Assembly (NCBI GenBank): GCA_046330315.1
Contig: JAXLSZ010000008.1
Coordinates: forward strand, 1 to 64,000
Length of the DNA: 64,000 nt
Direction: 5' to 3'
Source of the DNA: JAXLSZ01 sp046330315
Lineage (GTDB): Bacteria > Actinomycetota > Thermoleophilia > Solirubrobacterales > 70-9
Under the pieces are notes generated by a model. It was given only the letters and a program-made list of their open reading frames with translations. It ran no database searches and had not been told where the DNA came from. Positions 1-8,962 of the stretch are shown one piece after another. Both the position numbers and the translations under genes were made by a program. Each line of letters begins with the position of its first letter. The stretch's first letter is position 1.

Positions 1-1127
1 CCTTCAACCTGGCGACCCAGGGGTACCGCCAGCCCGGTTCCTCGATCAAGCCCTTCATCCTCACGACGGCGCTCAACCAGGGGATCTCCCCGTACACGGT
101 CTACACCTCCGCGCCCCAGCTCTTCCGCTTCGGCAAGAAGCACAAGGAGTACTTCCCGGTCTCCAACTACGGCGACAGCTACCTGGGCTCCGCGGACATC
201 GTCACGGCGACGCAGTACTCCGACAACTCGGTCTACTCGCAGATCGGCCTCGCCGACCAGTTCCCCGGCGGCGACGCTCCCCCCGCCAACGGGATCAAGG
301 GCGGCACGCACGCGGTCGCCGGCACGATCCACCGGCTCGGGGTCAGCGACCACATCTCGACCAACCCGGCGATGGTCCTGGGCGGCCTCGACCCCGGGGT
401 GACGCCGCTGCAGTGGACCTATGCCTTCACCTCGATCGCCAACGACGGGGTGCGGGTCAGCGGCAACCTGGCGCCGGTGCCGGGCGACAGCCCGGTCGCC
501 TACACCGAGGTCAAGGACGAGGGCGGAAATGTGATCAAGGGCGGCGACAACGACTCGATCGACACCCGGGTCGTGCCGGCCCCGGTTGCCCGGGAGGCGA
601 AGACCATCCTCCACAACGTTGTCGCCGCCGGCACCGGCGTCCGCGCCGACATCGGCGACCCCGCCCAGTGGGGCAAGACCGGGACCACCGAGAACAACGG
701 CGACGCCTGGTTCTGCGGCTCGGCGCCCTCGCTGGACTCCACGGCCTGCGTCTGGGTCGGCTACGCGGACTCCAACACGCCGATGGAGACGGAGTTCTAC
801 GGCGGCCCGGTGGACGGCGGGACCTTCCCGGCGCTGATCTGGGCGGGCGTGATGTCGGCCTGGCGCGACATCCTCGCCACCCAGCAGGCCTCCAAGGGCT
901 CGGATTCCTCCGGTTCCACCGGCGGGACCACCTACACCCCGCCCTCGACCTCCTACGTGCCCAGCTCCCCGGCGCCCAGCACCTCGGCGCCCGCCCCCGC
1001 CCCCGCGCCGGCCCCCGCGCCGGCCCCGGCCCCCACTCCCGCGCCCGCTCCGGCCCCCACTCCCGCTCCCGCCCCGGCTCCGAGCGGCGGCGCGACCGGT
1101 GGCACCGGCGGCGCCTCGCCCGGCTAG
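1..1127 (+). CDS. Class A penicillin-binding protein, C-terminal part (5' end outside window)
   Basis: Transpeptidase domain of a bifunctional murein synthase that cross-links peptidoglycan on the outer face of the membrane. The frame is open from base 3, so the gene starts before the window. All three penicillin-binding motifs are present: SSIK (39-50, nucleophile Ser), SDN (219-227) and KTGTT (675-689). The sequence GGTFPALIW near 816-840 is typical of the end of class A transpeptidase domains. After it comes a low-complexity Ser/Thr then Pro-Ala tail (about 900-1110), probably a wall-spanning or disordered extension. It converges on the glycosylase gene with a gap of only 45 bp. The class A assignment rests on the C-terminal motif, because the glycosyltransferase half is not visible. 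Confidence 0.9.
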   Translation, partial: FNLATQGYRQPGSSIKPFILTTALNQGISPYTVYTSAPQLFRFGKKHKEYFPVSNYGDSYLGSADIVTATQYSDNSVYSQIGLADQFPGGDAPPANGIKGGTHAVAGTIHRLGVSDHISTNPAMVLGGLDPGVTPLQWTYAFTSIANDGVRVSGNLAPVPGDSPVAYTEVKDEGGNVIKGGDNDSIDTRVVPAPVAREAKTILHNVVAAGTGVRADIGDPAQWGKTGTTENNGDAWFCGSAPSLDSTACVWVGYADSNTPMETEFYGGPVDGGTFPALIWAGVMSAWRDILATQQASKGSDSSGSTGGTTYTPPSTSYVPSSPAPSTSAPAPAPAPAPAPAPAPTPAPAPAPTPAPAPAPSGGATGGTGGASPG

Positions 1128-1172
1128 GCGCAGCTCCCAACAGCGCTGTTCATCCGGTCCCCCTTGGACGCG

Positions 1173-1751
1173 CTAGGCGGGCCACGGCCGCGAGACGTGC
1201 TCAGAGCCCGCGGCGCAGTAGCGCCAGGGGCGCTCGGTCGCGCGGGTGATCCCGATCCGTGGCCCGCTGAGCACCTCCACCTTCCGCCAGGCCCCCTCCG
1301 GGGCGGCGAGCCGGAACGGCGGGCCGTCGAGGAGCGAGCCGTTGACCCCGAGGCCGATCCCCAGGGCCTGGGAGAGCTTCCCGGGCCCCGAGCAGAGGTC
1401 GCGCAGGTCCCGGCGGCCGCGGCGCTCGCGCATCGCCTCGACACCCTCGAGCGGGGCGAGGGCGCGGACCAGCGCGGCGGCGGCCCTTCCCTCGGGCTCG
1501 GCGACGAAGTTGAGCAGGCTGTGGAGCCCGTAGGAGAGGTAGACGTAGGCCCGTCCCGGCGGCCCGAAGAGAACCTCGTTGCGGGCCGTACGGCCGCCGT
1601 ACCCGTGGCAGGCGGGGTCGTCCTGGTCGTAGCTCTCGGTCTCGACGATCACTCCCGCGCAGTCGCCGAACCACAGCGTGCAGCCGATCAGGTCCCGGGC
1701 CACCGCGTGCACGGAGCGCTCGAAGAAGCCGTCGGGCAGGGGCCTGCTCAA
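1173..1751 (-). CDS. mpg: 3-methyladenine DNA glycosylase (AAG/MPG family)
   Basis: Base-excision repair enzyme that removes alkylated purines; 192 aa, normal length for the bacterial AAG family. The family signature with the catalytic glutamate is clear (VETESYDQDDPACHGYGG), followed by TARNEVLFGPPGRAYVY and SGPGKLSQALGI. No ATG or GTG fits the homologous N-terminus. A TTG at 1751-1749 overlaps the argH stop codon (TTGA) and gives MSRPLPDGFFERS, so I chose it. It is the last gene of the long minus-strand amino acid operon and is probably translationally coupled to argH. A repair gene at the end of a biosynthetic operon has no obvious functional link. Confidence 0.88.
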   Translation of the reverse strand: MSRPLPDGFFERSVHAVARDLIGCTLWFGDCAGVIVETESYDQDDPACHGYGGRTARNEVLFGPPGRAYVYLSYGLHSLLNFVAEPEGRAAAALVRALAPLEGVEAMRERRGRRDLRDLCSGPGKLSQALGIGLGVNGSLLDGPPFRLAAPEGAWRKVEVLSGPRIGITRATERPWRYCAAGSEHVSRPWPA

Positions 1752-3139
1752 GAGCGCTCGTCGGCGACCCGCTCGCTGACCGCCTGGAGGGTCCGGCGGG
1801 CATCGCGAAGCTGGCGCTCCACCGCCGCCGAGGAGGTGCCGCCCTCGATCCGCTTGGACTCCAGCCAGCTCTCGCGGCGCAGGACCTCGTAGTAGGAATC
1901 GTCGAGCTCGGGCGAGCGGCTGCGCAGCTCCTCGGGGGTGAGCTCGGAGAGGGCGCGCCCGCTCTCCAGCGCCTCCCGCACCAGCTCGCCGACGATGCCG
2001 TGCGCCTCCCGGAAGGGGACTCCCTTTCGGACCAGCAGGTCGGCAACCTCGGTGGCGGCGAGCATCTCGTCGGCGGAGGCGCTCTCCAGCCTCTCGCGGT
2101 CGAAGCGGATGCCACCAAGCATCCCCTCGGTCGCGTCGAGCGCCAGCTCGAGCGTGTCCATCGCGTCGAACAGGGGCTCCTTGTCCTCCTGCATGTCCTT
2201 CGAGTAGGTCAGGGCGAGGCCGTGGAGCATGCCCAGCACGGAGGCGAAGCTCGAGGCGATCCGGGGTGCCTTGGCCCTCAGCAGCTCGGCCGAGTCGGGG
2301 TTCTTCTTCTGGGGCATGATCGAGGAGCCCGAGGAGAAGGCCTCGGGCAGCTCGCAGAAGCCGAACTCGGTGCTCGACCACAGCACCACCTCACCGCCGA
2401 GGCGGGAGAGGTGCATGGCGCAGATCGAGGCGGCGGAGAGGTAGTCCAGCACGAAGTCGCGGTTGGAGGCCCCGTCCACGGAGTTTGGCGTCACGTGCTC
2501 GAAGCCGAGATCCCGGGCGACGGCCCGGCGGTCGATCTCCCAGTTGACCCCGGCCAGGGCCCCCGAGCCCAGCGGCATCACGCCGGCGCTGTCGAGGGCG
2601 AACTGGAAGCGCAGGACGTCACGGCCGAGCATCCAGAAGTAGGCGAGCAGATGGTGGCCCAGGTAGACCGGCTGGGCCCGCTGCAGGTGGGTGTAGCCGG
2701 GCATCGGCCAGTCGCGGTGGTGCTCCGCGAGGTCGAGGAGCCTCCCCATCACCGCGCCGAGCAGCTCGATCGCCCGCAGCGAGTGCGACTGCACCACCAT
2801 CGCCACGTCGGTGGCGACCTGGTCGTTGCGCGAGCGGCCGGTGTGGAGCTTTCCCGCCAGCGGCCCGACGACCTCGCCGAGGCGGCGCTCGATCGCCATG
2901 TGGATGTCCTCGTCGGCGTCCTCGAAGGAGAAATCGCCGCGCTCGAGCTCCGCCCCGACCTGCTCCAGGCCGGCGTCGAGCTGGTCGAGCTCCGGTCGGG
3001 AGAGCACCCCCATCCGGCGCAGCGCCCGGGCGTGCGCCCGCGACTGGTCGATGTCGTAGGGGGCGAGCCGCCAGTCGAACTCGATCGAGCGGTTGAGCCG
3101 CCAGAAGCGCGGGTCGGGGTCTTCGCGAAAGCGGGACAC
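1748..3139 (-). CDS. argH: Argininosuccinate lyase
   Basis: Last step of arginine synthesis: splits argininosuccinate into arginine and fumarate in the cytoplasm. At 463 aa it is full length. Family motifs are visible: GRSRNDQVATD (about 101-111), GYTHLQ with the catalytic-region His (about 148-153) and the fumarase/ASL signature GSSIMPQKKNPD (about 271-282) carrying the catalytic Ser loop. GTG start at 3139. It is separated from the DegT aminotransferase gene by 79 bp that hold a hairpin repeat (3168-3213), so it may have its own expression level within the operon. No other arginine gene is in the window. Confidence 0.97.
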   Translation of the reverse strand: MSRFREDPDPRFWRLNRSIEFDWRLAPYDIDQSRAHARALRRMGVLSRPELDQLDAGLEQVGAELERGDFSFEDADEDIHMAIERRLGEVVGPLAGKLHTGRSRNDQVATDVAMVVQSHSLRAIELLGAVMGRLLDLAEHHRDWPMPGYTHLQRAQPVYLGHHLLAYFWMLGRDVLRFQFALDSAGVMPLGSGALAGVNWEIDRRAVARDLGFEHVTPNSVDGASNRDFVLDYLSAASICAMHLSRLGGEVVLWSSTEFGFCELPEAFSSGSSIMPQKKNPDSAELLRAKAPRIASSFASVLGMLHGLALTYSKDMQEDKEPLFDAMDTLELALDATEGMLGGIRFDRERLESASADEMLAATEVADLLVRKGVPFREAHGIVGELVREALESGRALSELTPEELRSRSPELDDSYYEVLRRESWLESKRIEGGTSSAAVERQLRDARRTLQAVSERVADERS

Positions 3140-3167
3140 GTCCGCCGGATTCTGGCGAATATCCGCG

Positions 3168-3213
3168 CGAACGTCCCGGAGTGGTCGCTATACGGGGGGT
3201 TCCGGGACGTTCG
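3168..3213. repeat. Palindromic intergenic element, family A, copy 1
   Basis: Perfect 13 bp arms CGAACGTCCCGGA (3168-3180) and its complement (3201-3213) around a 20 nt loop containing GTCGCTATACGGGGGG. A second copy in opposite orientation lies at 46089-46134, and its loop also carries the GCTAT-GGGGGG core. It sits between argH and the DegT gene, where it could act as a terminator or mRNA stabiliser. Confidence 0.75.
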
Positions 3214-3218
3214 GCGGG

Positions 3219-4343
3219 TCAGGGGGCGCCGCGTCCGAGGGCGTCCGAGAGGGCGGTGGCGACCCGCTCGACCTCGGTCTCACCGATCCCCGGATGGAAG
3301 GGCAGGGCCAGCGACCTGGCGGAGGCCGCCTCGGCGATCGGGAAGTCGCCCTCCCGGTAGCCCAGCTCTCTGAGGTGGGGGAAGAGGTGCATGCACGGCA
3401 GGTAGGCCTTCGAGGCGACCCCGCGGGCGGCCAGGTCGGCGATCACGGCGTCGCGATCCGCTCCCTCGGGCAGCGAGACGACGTAGACGAACCAGCTCCG
3501 GCGCGCCGCCCCGTGCCTTCCCGGCGGTGTCTCAACCCCCTCCACGGAGGAGAGGCGCGACTCGTAGAGGCCGGCGACGCGCTCGCGGATGGCCAGCATC
3601 TCGTCGAGGCGCTCGAGCTGGGCGATCCCGAGCGCGCAGGCCAGCTCGGAGAGGCGGTAGTTGTAGCCGAGGCCGGCGTGCTCGAGCCAGCCCATGTCGC
3701 GCCCCCGGCCCTGGTTGCGCTCCGAGCGGGCCCGGGCGGCGACCCCGGGGTCGGAGCTGGCCAGCATCCCCCCCTCCCCGGTCGTCATCTGCTTGTTCGC
3801 GTAGAAGGCGAAGGTCGCCGGCCACTCCCGCGTCCCGACCTCCCTGCCCTCGGAGTCCACCGCGCCGAGCGCCTCGCATGCGTCCTCCAGCATGCCGAGG
3901 CCGGCGCCGGCGGCGATCCGCGAGAGCTCGGGAAGGGCGGCCGGCATGCCGAAGATGTCGACCGGGAGGATGCCGGCGGTGCGCGGCCCGATCGCGGCCT
4001 TCGCGGCGGCGGGGTCGAGGTCGAGCGTGACCGGATCCACGTCGCAGAAGACCGGCCTCGCCCCCTCGTAGAGCAGGCAGTTGGCCGAGGCCACGAAGCT
4101 GAAGGGGCTGGTCAGCACCTCATCCCCCCGTCCCCAGCCGAGGGCCCGCACCCCGAGGTGCAGCGCCGCGGTGCCGCTCGAGACCGCGACCGCCTCGGCG
4201 ACGCCGAGGCGGTCGGCGAAGTCGCGCTCGAAACGCTCCAGCAGCGGCCCCAGCGAGAGCCGCCCGGAGCGCAGCGCCTCCAGGACCAGCTCCTCCTCGC
4301 GCCGCCCGATCACCGGTCGGGCCAGCGGGATCGGCTCGCTCAC
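3219..4343 (-). CDS. DegT/DnrJ/EryC1/StrS family PLP aminotransferase
   Basis: Fold-type I aminotransferase of the sugar-aminotransferase family; 374 aa. Visible motifs: SSGTAALHLGVRAL (PLP phosphate site), EDACEA with the Asp contacting the PLP pyridine nitrogen (about 153-158) and the Schiff-base Lys in ANKQMTTGEGG (about residue 184). The GTG start at 4343 overlaps the cimA stop (GTGA), giving VSEPIPLARPVIG, which fits the family N-terminus. Family members usually transaminate keto-sugars for lipopolysaccharide, glycan or antibiotic synthesis, yet here the gene is coupled to cimA and followed by argH. The substrate cannot be told from sequence. A role on an amino-acid-like substrate is possible but is inference. 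Confidence 0.88.
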   Translation of the reverse strand: MSEPIPLARPVIGRREEELVLEALRSGRLSLGPLLERFERDFADRLGVAEAVAVSSGTAALHLGVRALGWGRGDEVLTSPFSFVASANCLLYEGARPVFCDVDPVTLDLDPAAAKAAIGPRTAGILPVDIFGMPAALPELSRIAAGAGLGMLEDACEALGAVDSEGREVGTREWPATFAFYANKQMTTGEGGMLASSDPGVAARARSERNQGRGRDMGWLEHAGLGYNYRLSELACALGIAQLERLDEMLAIRERVAGLYESRLSSVEGVETPPGRHGAARRSWFVYVVSLPEGADRDAVIADLAARGVASKAYLPCMHLFPHLRELGYREGDFPIAEAASARSLALPFHPGIGETEVERVATALSDALGRGAP

Positions 4344-5947
4344 GTCGCCTCGGAGCGACCCGCCGTGGCCCGTCCGCGAGCCACCGGGCCGTGCGGCTGG
4401 AAGGCGAACTCCAGGGACTCCACCAGGGCCTCCCAGGAGGCCTCGATGATGTTCTCCGAGACGCCGATCGTGCCCCACTCGCGCTCCCCGTCGGAGGAGT
4501 CCAGAAGGACGCGCGTCACCGCCCCGGTCCCGTGGTCGGAGTCGAGAATCCGGACCTTGTAGTTGGTCAGCTCGATGTCGGCGAGGTGCGGGTGTCGGTC
4601 GGTGATCGCCGCCCGCAGCGCCTTGTCGAGCGCGTTGACCGGGCCGTTGCCCTCGGCGACCCTCACGTAGCGCTCACCATCGACCCAGATCTTGATCGTC
4701 GCCTCCGTCGCGACCCGCCCGTCCTCGCGCTTGTCGGTGATCACCCTGAAGCTCTCGAGCCTGAAGAGCGGCACGTAGGAGCCCGTCTCGCGGCGCAGCA
4801 GCAGCTCGAAGGAGGCGTCGGCCGCCTCGTAGTGATAACCGGCGTGCTCGCGCTGCTTGAGGCGGTCGAGGGCGAGGCGGGCGCCCTCCTCGTCGATCTC
4901 GATGCCGCTGGCCTCGGCGCGGCTCAGCACCGAGCCCCGGCCCGCCACCTCGGAGACGACGACCTCGCGGGAGTTGCCGACCAGTCCGGGCTCGATGTGC
5001 TCGAAGGTGCGGGCGTCCGAGCTGACCCCGGCGGCGTGCATCCCCCCCTTGTGGGCGAATGCGTTGCGGCCCACGTAGGGCTGGTCGGGGTCGGGGGTCT
5101 CGTTGCAGAGCTCGTCGACGAAGTGGGCCACCTCGGTGAGCGAGGCGAGGCGCTCGCGGCCGACCACCCCGATCCCCATCTTCAGCTCAAGGGCCGGAAG
5201 GATCGAGACCAGGTTGGCGTTGCCGCAGCGCTCGCCGAACCCGTTGATCGTGCCCTGCACGAGGTCGGCGCCCTCGCCGACCGCCGCCAGGCTGTTGGCC
5301 ACCGCGCACTCTGCGTCGTTGTGGGTGTGGATCCCGACCCCGGCGCTGCCTCCGAGCTCGCCGACCACGTCGCCGGTCGCCGCGGCGATCTGGTCCGGAA
5401 GGCTGGAGCCGTTGGTGTCGCAGAGCGTCACGTTCTCGGCCCCGGCTGCGATCGCGGCACGCACGCACTCCAGCGCGTAGCCGCGGTCCTCGCGGTAGCC
5501 GTCGAAGAAGTGCTCGGCGTCGTAGATCACCCGCTTGCCGGCCTCGGCGCAGTGGGCCACGGACTCCGAGATCATCGCCAGGTTCTCCTCCCGGCTCACC
5601 CTCGTGACCTTCTCCAGGTGCAGCCCCCAGGTCTTCCCGACCAGGGTCACGGCTGGCACCGAGGTCGCTGCGAGCAGCCGCAGGCCCTCGTCCTCGGCGG
5701 CCGGCACGCCGCGCCGACGGGTCATGCCGAAGGCGCAGAGGACCGCGCCGGTCGGCTCCGCCGCGGCCAGCAGCTCGAACAGCTCGGCCTCCTTGGGGTT
5801 GGAGCTCGGAAAGCCCGCCTCGATGAAGTGGACGCCGAGCCGGTCCAGCGCGTGGACCACCCTGAGCTTCTCGCGCGCCGAGAGGGACATGCCGCTTCCC
5901 TGCATGCCGTCGCGCAAAGTCGTGTCGTAGAGCCTTACCTGTCGCAT
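4340..5947 (-). CDS. cimA: (R)-citramalate synthase
   Basis: Condenses acetyl-CoA with pyruvate to give citramalate, the entry to the threonine-independent isoleucine pathway; LeuCD and LeuB, encoded upstream in the same operon, would process the product. The 535 aa length matches the long CimA type. Visible: DTTLRDGMQG at the N-terminus (about 8-17), metal-site HTHND (about 207-211), GFGERCGN (about 236-243), and a C-terminal LeuA-like allosteric region. GMQ rather than the GEQ of LeuA argues for CimA. ATG start at 5947 with AAAGG 6 nt upstream. The 144 bp before it (5948-6091) hold GC-rich inverted sequence but no recognisable leader peptide. Confidence 0.93.
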   Translation of the reverse strand: MRQVRLYDTTLRDGMQGSGMSLSAREKLRVVHALDRLGVHFIEAGFPSSNPKEAELFELLAAAEPTGAVLCAFGMTRRRGVPAAEDEGLRLLAATSVPAVTLVGKTWGLHLEKVTRVSREENLAMISESVAHCAEAGKRVIYDAEHFFDGYREDRGYALECVRAAIAAGAENVTLCDTNGSSLPDQIAAATGDVVGELGGSAGVGIHTHNDAECAVANSLAAVGEGADLVQGTINGFGERCGNANLVSILPALELKMGIGVVGRERLASLTEVAHFVDELCNETPDPDQPYVGRNAFAHKGGMHAAGVSSDARTFEHIEPGLVGNSREVVVSEVAGRGSVLSRAEASGIEIDEEGARLALDRLKQREHAGYHYEAADASFELLLRRETGSYVPLFRLESFRVITDKREDGRVATEATIKIWVDGERYVRVAEGNGPVNALDKALRAAITDRHPHLADIELTNYKVRILDSDHGTGAVTRVLLDSSDGEREWGTIGVSENIIEASWEALVESLEFAFQPHGPVARGRATAGRSEAT

Positions 5948-6091
5948 CTGCTGCCTTTCGAGATCCGGAACGAGCGAGGGGCCTCGGGGGCCCTTGGGCG
6001 CGGCGCGTGCCGCGCTGCCGACGGCGGCCCTAGCGGGGGCCGGCCGTGGCGCCGGTAATTCGGCTCCGCTCGGCTGTCTCGAAGCGCGGCA

Positions 6092-7042
6092 TCAGCCGCT
6101 GACCTTACTGGGTTGCGGGGAGGCGCTCCCGACCTCCACCGGGTCCAGCCACTCCAGGTACTCCTCGGCGCGCCCGTAGAGGGCGTCCTCGAACTTTGCC
6201 TGCACGTGGCGGGTGACCTCGCCGGGCTCGCCGATCACGCGATCGTCTATCTCCCGCACCGGGACCAGCTCGGCGGCCGTGCCGGTGAGGAAGACCTCCT
6301 CGGCCATGTAGAGCTCGGAGCGGGCCAGGTCGCGCTCGAGGACCGTGTAGCCGAGGTCGCGGGCGATCTGGATCACCGACTTGCGGTTGATGCCGTCGAG
6401 GATCGAGGCCACGTGCGGCGGTGTGACTATCTCCCCGTCGCGCACCGCGAAGATGTTCTCGCCGGAGCCCTCGCAGACCATGCCGCGCTCGTCGAGGAGG
6501 ATCGCCTCCTCGTAGCCCGCCTTCGCCGACTCGGTCTTGGCGAGGATCGAGTTGAGGTACTGGCCGGAGGCCTTGGCGTGCGGGACGAGCCCCGCCGGGG
6601 AGATCCGCCGCCAGGAGGAGACCTTGGCACGGATGCCGTGCCGCTTGCTCTCCTCGCCCAGGTAGGCGCCCCAGGGCCAGACGGCGATGATCACCTCGAT
6701 CGGGGCGCTCTGCGCGTAGAGCCCCATCTCCCCGTAGCCGCGGAAGGCGAGCGGGCGGATGTAGCAGCTGCGCAGGCTGTTGCGGCGGATCAGCTCCTTG
6801 GTCGCCTCGCCGATCTGCTCGGCCGAGTAGGGAAGCTCCAGGTAGTACATCCGGGCGGAGAGCTCCAGCCGCCGCAGGTGGTCGGCGTGGCGGAAGATCG
6901 CCGGGCCCCGCTCGGTCTCGTAGCAGCGGATCCCCTCGAAGACGCCGGTCCCGTAGTGGAGGCCGTGGCTGAGGACGTGCACGCGGGCCTCATCCCAGGG
7001 GATGAACTCGCCGTTGTGCCAGATCAGCTCAGCCTTCTCCAC
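6092..7042 (-). CDS. ilvE: Branched-chain amino acid aminotransferase
   Basis: Final transamination in valine, leucine and isoleucine synthesis; fold-type IV PLP enzyme of 316 aa. HGLHYGTGVFEGIR near residues 26-39 and the PLP lysine in PHAKASGQYLN (about residue 157) are typical, as is EGSGENIFAVRDG (about 191-203). A GTG start at 7042 is preceded by a clear GGAGG 5 nt upstream. It lies 44 bp downstream of leuB and 144 bp upstream of cimA in one minus-strand operon. Confidence 0.96.
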   Translation of the reverse strand: MEKAELIWHNGEFIPWDEARVHVLSHGLHYGTGVFEGIRCYETERGPAIFRHADHLRRLELSARMYYLELPYSAEQIGEATKELIRRNSLRSCYIRPLAFRGYGEMGLYAQSAPIEVIIAVWPWGAYLGEESKRHGIRAKVSSWRRISPAGLVPHAKASGQYLNSILAKTESAKAGYEEAILLDERGMVCEGSGENIFAVRDGEIVTPPHVASILDGINRKSVIQIARDLGYTVLERDLARSELYMAEEVFLTGTAAELVPVREIDDRVIGEPGEVTRHVQAKFEDALYGRAEEYLEWLDPVEVGSASPQPSKVSG

Positions 7043-7086
7043 GCTCGCCTCCGGGTGCTCTGGTGCGGATCATCGACAAGTATGCC

Positions 7087-8163
7087 CTAGATCTGGAGAG
7101 CGGCAAGCACGGCGGCGGTCATCTCGGCGGTGCCCACCTGCCGCGCTCCGGGCGCCCCCCTCGCCAGGTCCGCGGTCCGCAGGCCCTCCTCCAGCACGGA
7201 GTCCACGGCGGCCTCGACCGCGGATGCGGCCACGGGCATCTCGAGCCCGTGGCGGAGCAGCATCGCCGCCGAGAGGAAGGTGGCCAGGGGGTTGGCGCTG
7301 CCGCTGCCGGCGATGTCCGGCGCCGAGCCGTGCACCGGCTCGAAGAGTCCCGGCGTCCCCTCGGCCCCGAGGCTCGCCGAGGGCAGCATCCCCAGCGACC
7401 CGGTGAGCATCGCCGATTCGTCGCTGAGGATGTCGCCGAACAGATTCTCGGTGAGGATCACGTCGAAGTCGGCCGGCCGGGAGACGAGCTGCATTGCGGC
7501 GTTGTCGACCAGCAGGTGCTCGAGCGCCACCGCCGGGTAGTCGGCGGCCACCGCGGTGACCGTCTCCCGCCAGAGGCGGGAGGTCTCCAGCACGTTCGCC
7601 TTGTCCACCGAGGTGACGCGCGGCTCGGCGCCGGTGCCCTCGGCCCGCCTCAGGGCGGCGGAGAAGGCGATGCGGGAGATCCGCTCGATCTCCCCCGCCG
7701 TGTACTCGCAGGTGTCGTGCGCGGCGTCGCCCTCCCGGCCGCTGTCGCCGAAGTAGATGCCGCCGGTCAGCTCGCGGACCACCAGCAGGTCGGTGCCCTC
7801 GATGCGCTCGGCCCTCAGCGGGCTGGACTCGATCAGCGCCGGGCTGGGGCGCACCGGCCGCAGGTTCGCGTAGAGCCCGAGCCCCTTGCGCAGCCCGAGC
7901 AGGCCCTGCTCGGGCCGCGGGGCGCCGGGATCGGTGGTGTCCCACTTCGGCCCGCCGACCGCTCCGAGCAGCACCGCGTCGGCGGCGCGGCAGGCGTCGA
8001 GCACCTCCTCGCTCAGTGCCGTGCCGTGGGCGTCGATCGAGCAGCCGCCGACCAGGTGCTCGGTGAACTCGAACCCGGCGATCGCCTCGAGCAGCTCGCG
8101 GGCCGCGGCGACTATCTCCGGCCCGATCCCGTCGCCGGGGAGCAGGGCTATTCTGGCCCGCAC
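7087..8163 (-). CDS. leuB: 3-isopropylmalate dehydrogenase
   Basis: Oxidative decarboxylation of 3-isopropylmalate (and probably of 3-methylmalate from the CimA route) with NAD. About 358 aa. The N-terminus LLPGDGIGPEIV and the signature NLFGDILSDESAMLTGSLGMLPS are diagnostic; the central region has LRKGLGLYANLRPV. Two starts compete: GTG at 8163 and TTG at 8169, the latter overlapping the methyltransferase stop codon. A purine-rich GAGGGGG upstream suits either. I give the GTG, which fits family length best. Confidence 0.95.
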   Translation of the reverse strand: MRARIALLPGDGIGPEIVAAARELLEAIAGFEFTEHLVGGCSIDAHGTALSEEVLDACRAADAVLLGAVGGPKWDTTDPGAPRPEQGLLGLRKGLGLYANLRPVRPSPALIESSPLRAERIEGTDLLVVRELTGGIYFGDSGREGDAAHDTCEYTAGEIERISRIAFSAALRRAEGTGAEPRVTSVDKANVLETSRLWRETVTAVAADYPAVALEHLLVDNAAMQLVSRPADFDVILTENLFGDILSDESAMLTGSLGMLPSASLGAEGTPGLFEPVHGSAPDIAGSGSANPLATFLSAAMLLRHGLEMPVAASAVEAAVDSVLEEGLRTADLARGAPGARQVGTAEMTAAVLAALQI

Positions 8164-8165
8164 GC

Positions 8166-8957
8166 TCAACCGTCCCCCTCGCGGGCTCCGCCGCCGGCCC
8201 GGGCCTCGATGTTGAGGCGGACGTAGTCGAGCACCAGCGGCCGCGGGAGCTCCTCCAGCACGGTCTCCGTGAACGCCTCGCGGCGCTCGGGGTCCAGGCG
8301 CTCGTGGTGGGCGGCGAGACCGACGGCCCCGATGAAATCGCGGGGGCTCTCGGGCTCGACCGTCTTCTCCTCCAGCCAGCACCGCGCCTCCGAGAAGCCG
8401 GCCGCAAGCAGGCGCTCCTCGGTCTCGCCGAGTCCGGCGAAGTTCCACGGCGAGGGCCAGCCGGCAAAGGCGGCGGAGAACTCCGGCCGGGCGGCGGCCG
8501 CCTCGATCGCCTCGCGGTAGGTCTCGACGTTGCCGCGGCCGCCGCACTGCGCGACCAGCCTCCCGCCCGGCCGCAGCGCCGACGCCAGTCGCACGAAGAG
8601 TGTTTGGTGATCGGAGATCCAGTGGAATGTGGCGTTGGAGAAGGCGCCGTCCACCGGCTCGGCCAGGCGCAGGTCGCAGAGGTCGCAGAGGATCAGCCCG
8701 ACCCGGTCCCCCCAGGTCGCGAGGTTGGCGCGGGCCTCGCCGATCATCGAGGGAGAGCCGTCCACACCGATCACCCTTCCGCGGGGCAGGCGCTCGAGCA
8801 GCAGCGCGGTGGCGCGACCGGACCCGCATCCGGCGTCGAGGACTGCCTCGCCTCCCTCGAGGTCCATGCGGTCGAGCAGCTCGCGGGCCCAGGCCTCCTG
8901 CGGCGCGGCAACCCGGTGATAGGCCGAGGCCTGCCAGTCCGTCGTAGTGCGGGCCAT
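8166..8957 (-). CDS. SAM-dependent methyltransferase, trans-aconitate methyltransferase-like
   Basis: Class I methyltransferase of 263 aa. Motif I is VLDAGCGSGRATALL (about 37-51) and the acidic end of strand 2 is VIGVDGS. The downstream part (FSNATFHWISDHQTLF, then LRPGGRLVAQCGG) matches the Tam family, which methylates trans-aconitate and related tricarboxylates. It lies 5 nt after leuD and its stop overlaps or abuts leuB, so it is an integral gene of the leuCDB operon. Known from the family: yeast Tmt1 methylates 3-isopropylmalate as well as trans-aconitate. Inference: it may act on a leucine-pathway intermediate or detoxify aconitate-like by-products of LeuCD. The ATG at 8957 gives MARTTTDWQASAYHR, the usual N-terminus. 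Confidence 0.85.
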   Translation of the reverse strand: MARTTTDWQASAYHRVAAPQEAWARELLDRMDLEGGEAVLDAGCGSGRATALLLERLPRGRVIGVDGSPSMIGEARANLATWGDRVGLILCDLCDLRLAEPVDGAFSNATFHWISDHQTLFVRLASALRPGGRLVAQCGGRGNVETYREAIEAAAARPEFSAAFAGWPSPWNFAGLGETEERLLAAGFSEARCWLEEKTVEPESPRDFIGAVGLAAHHERLDPERREAFTETVLEELPRPLVLDYVRLNIEARAGGGAREGDG

Positions 8958-8962
8958 TCGGT

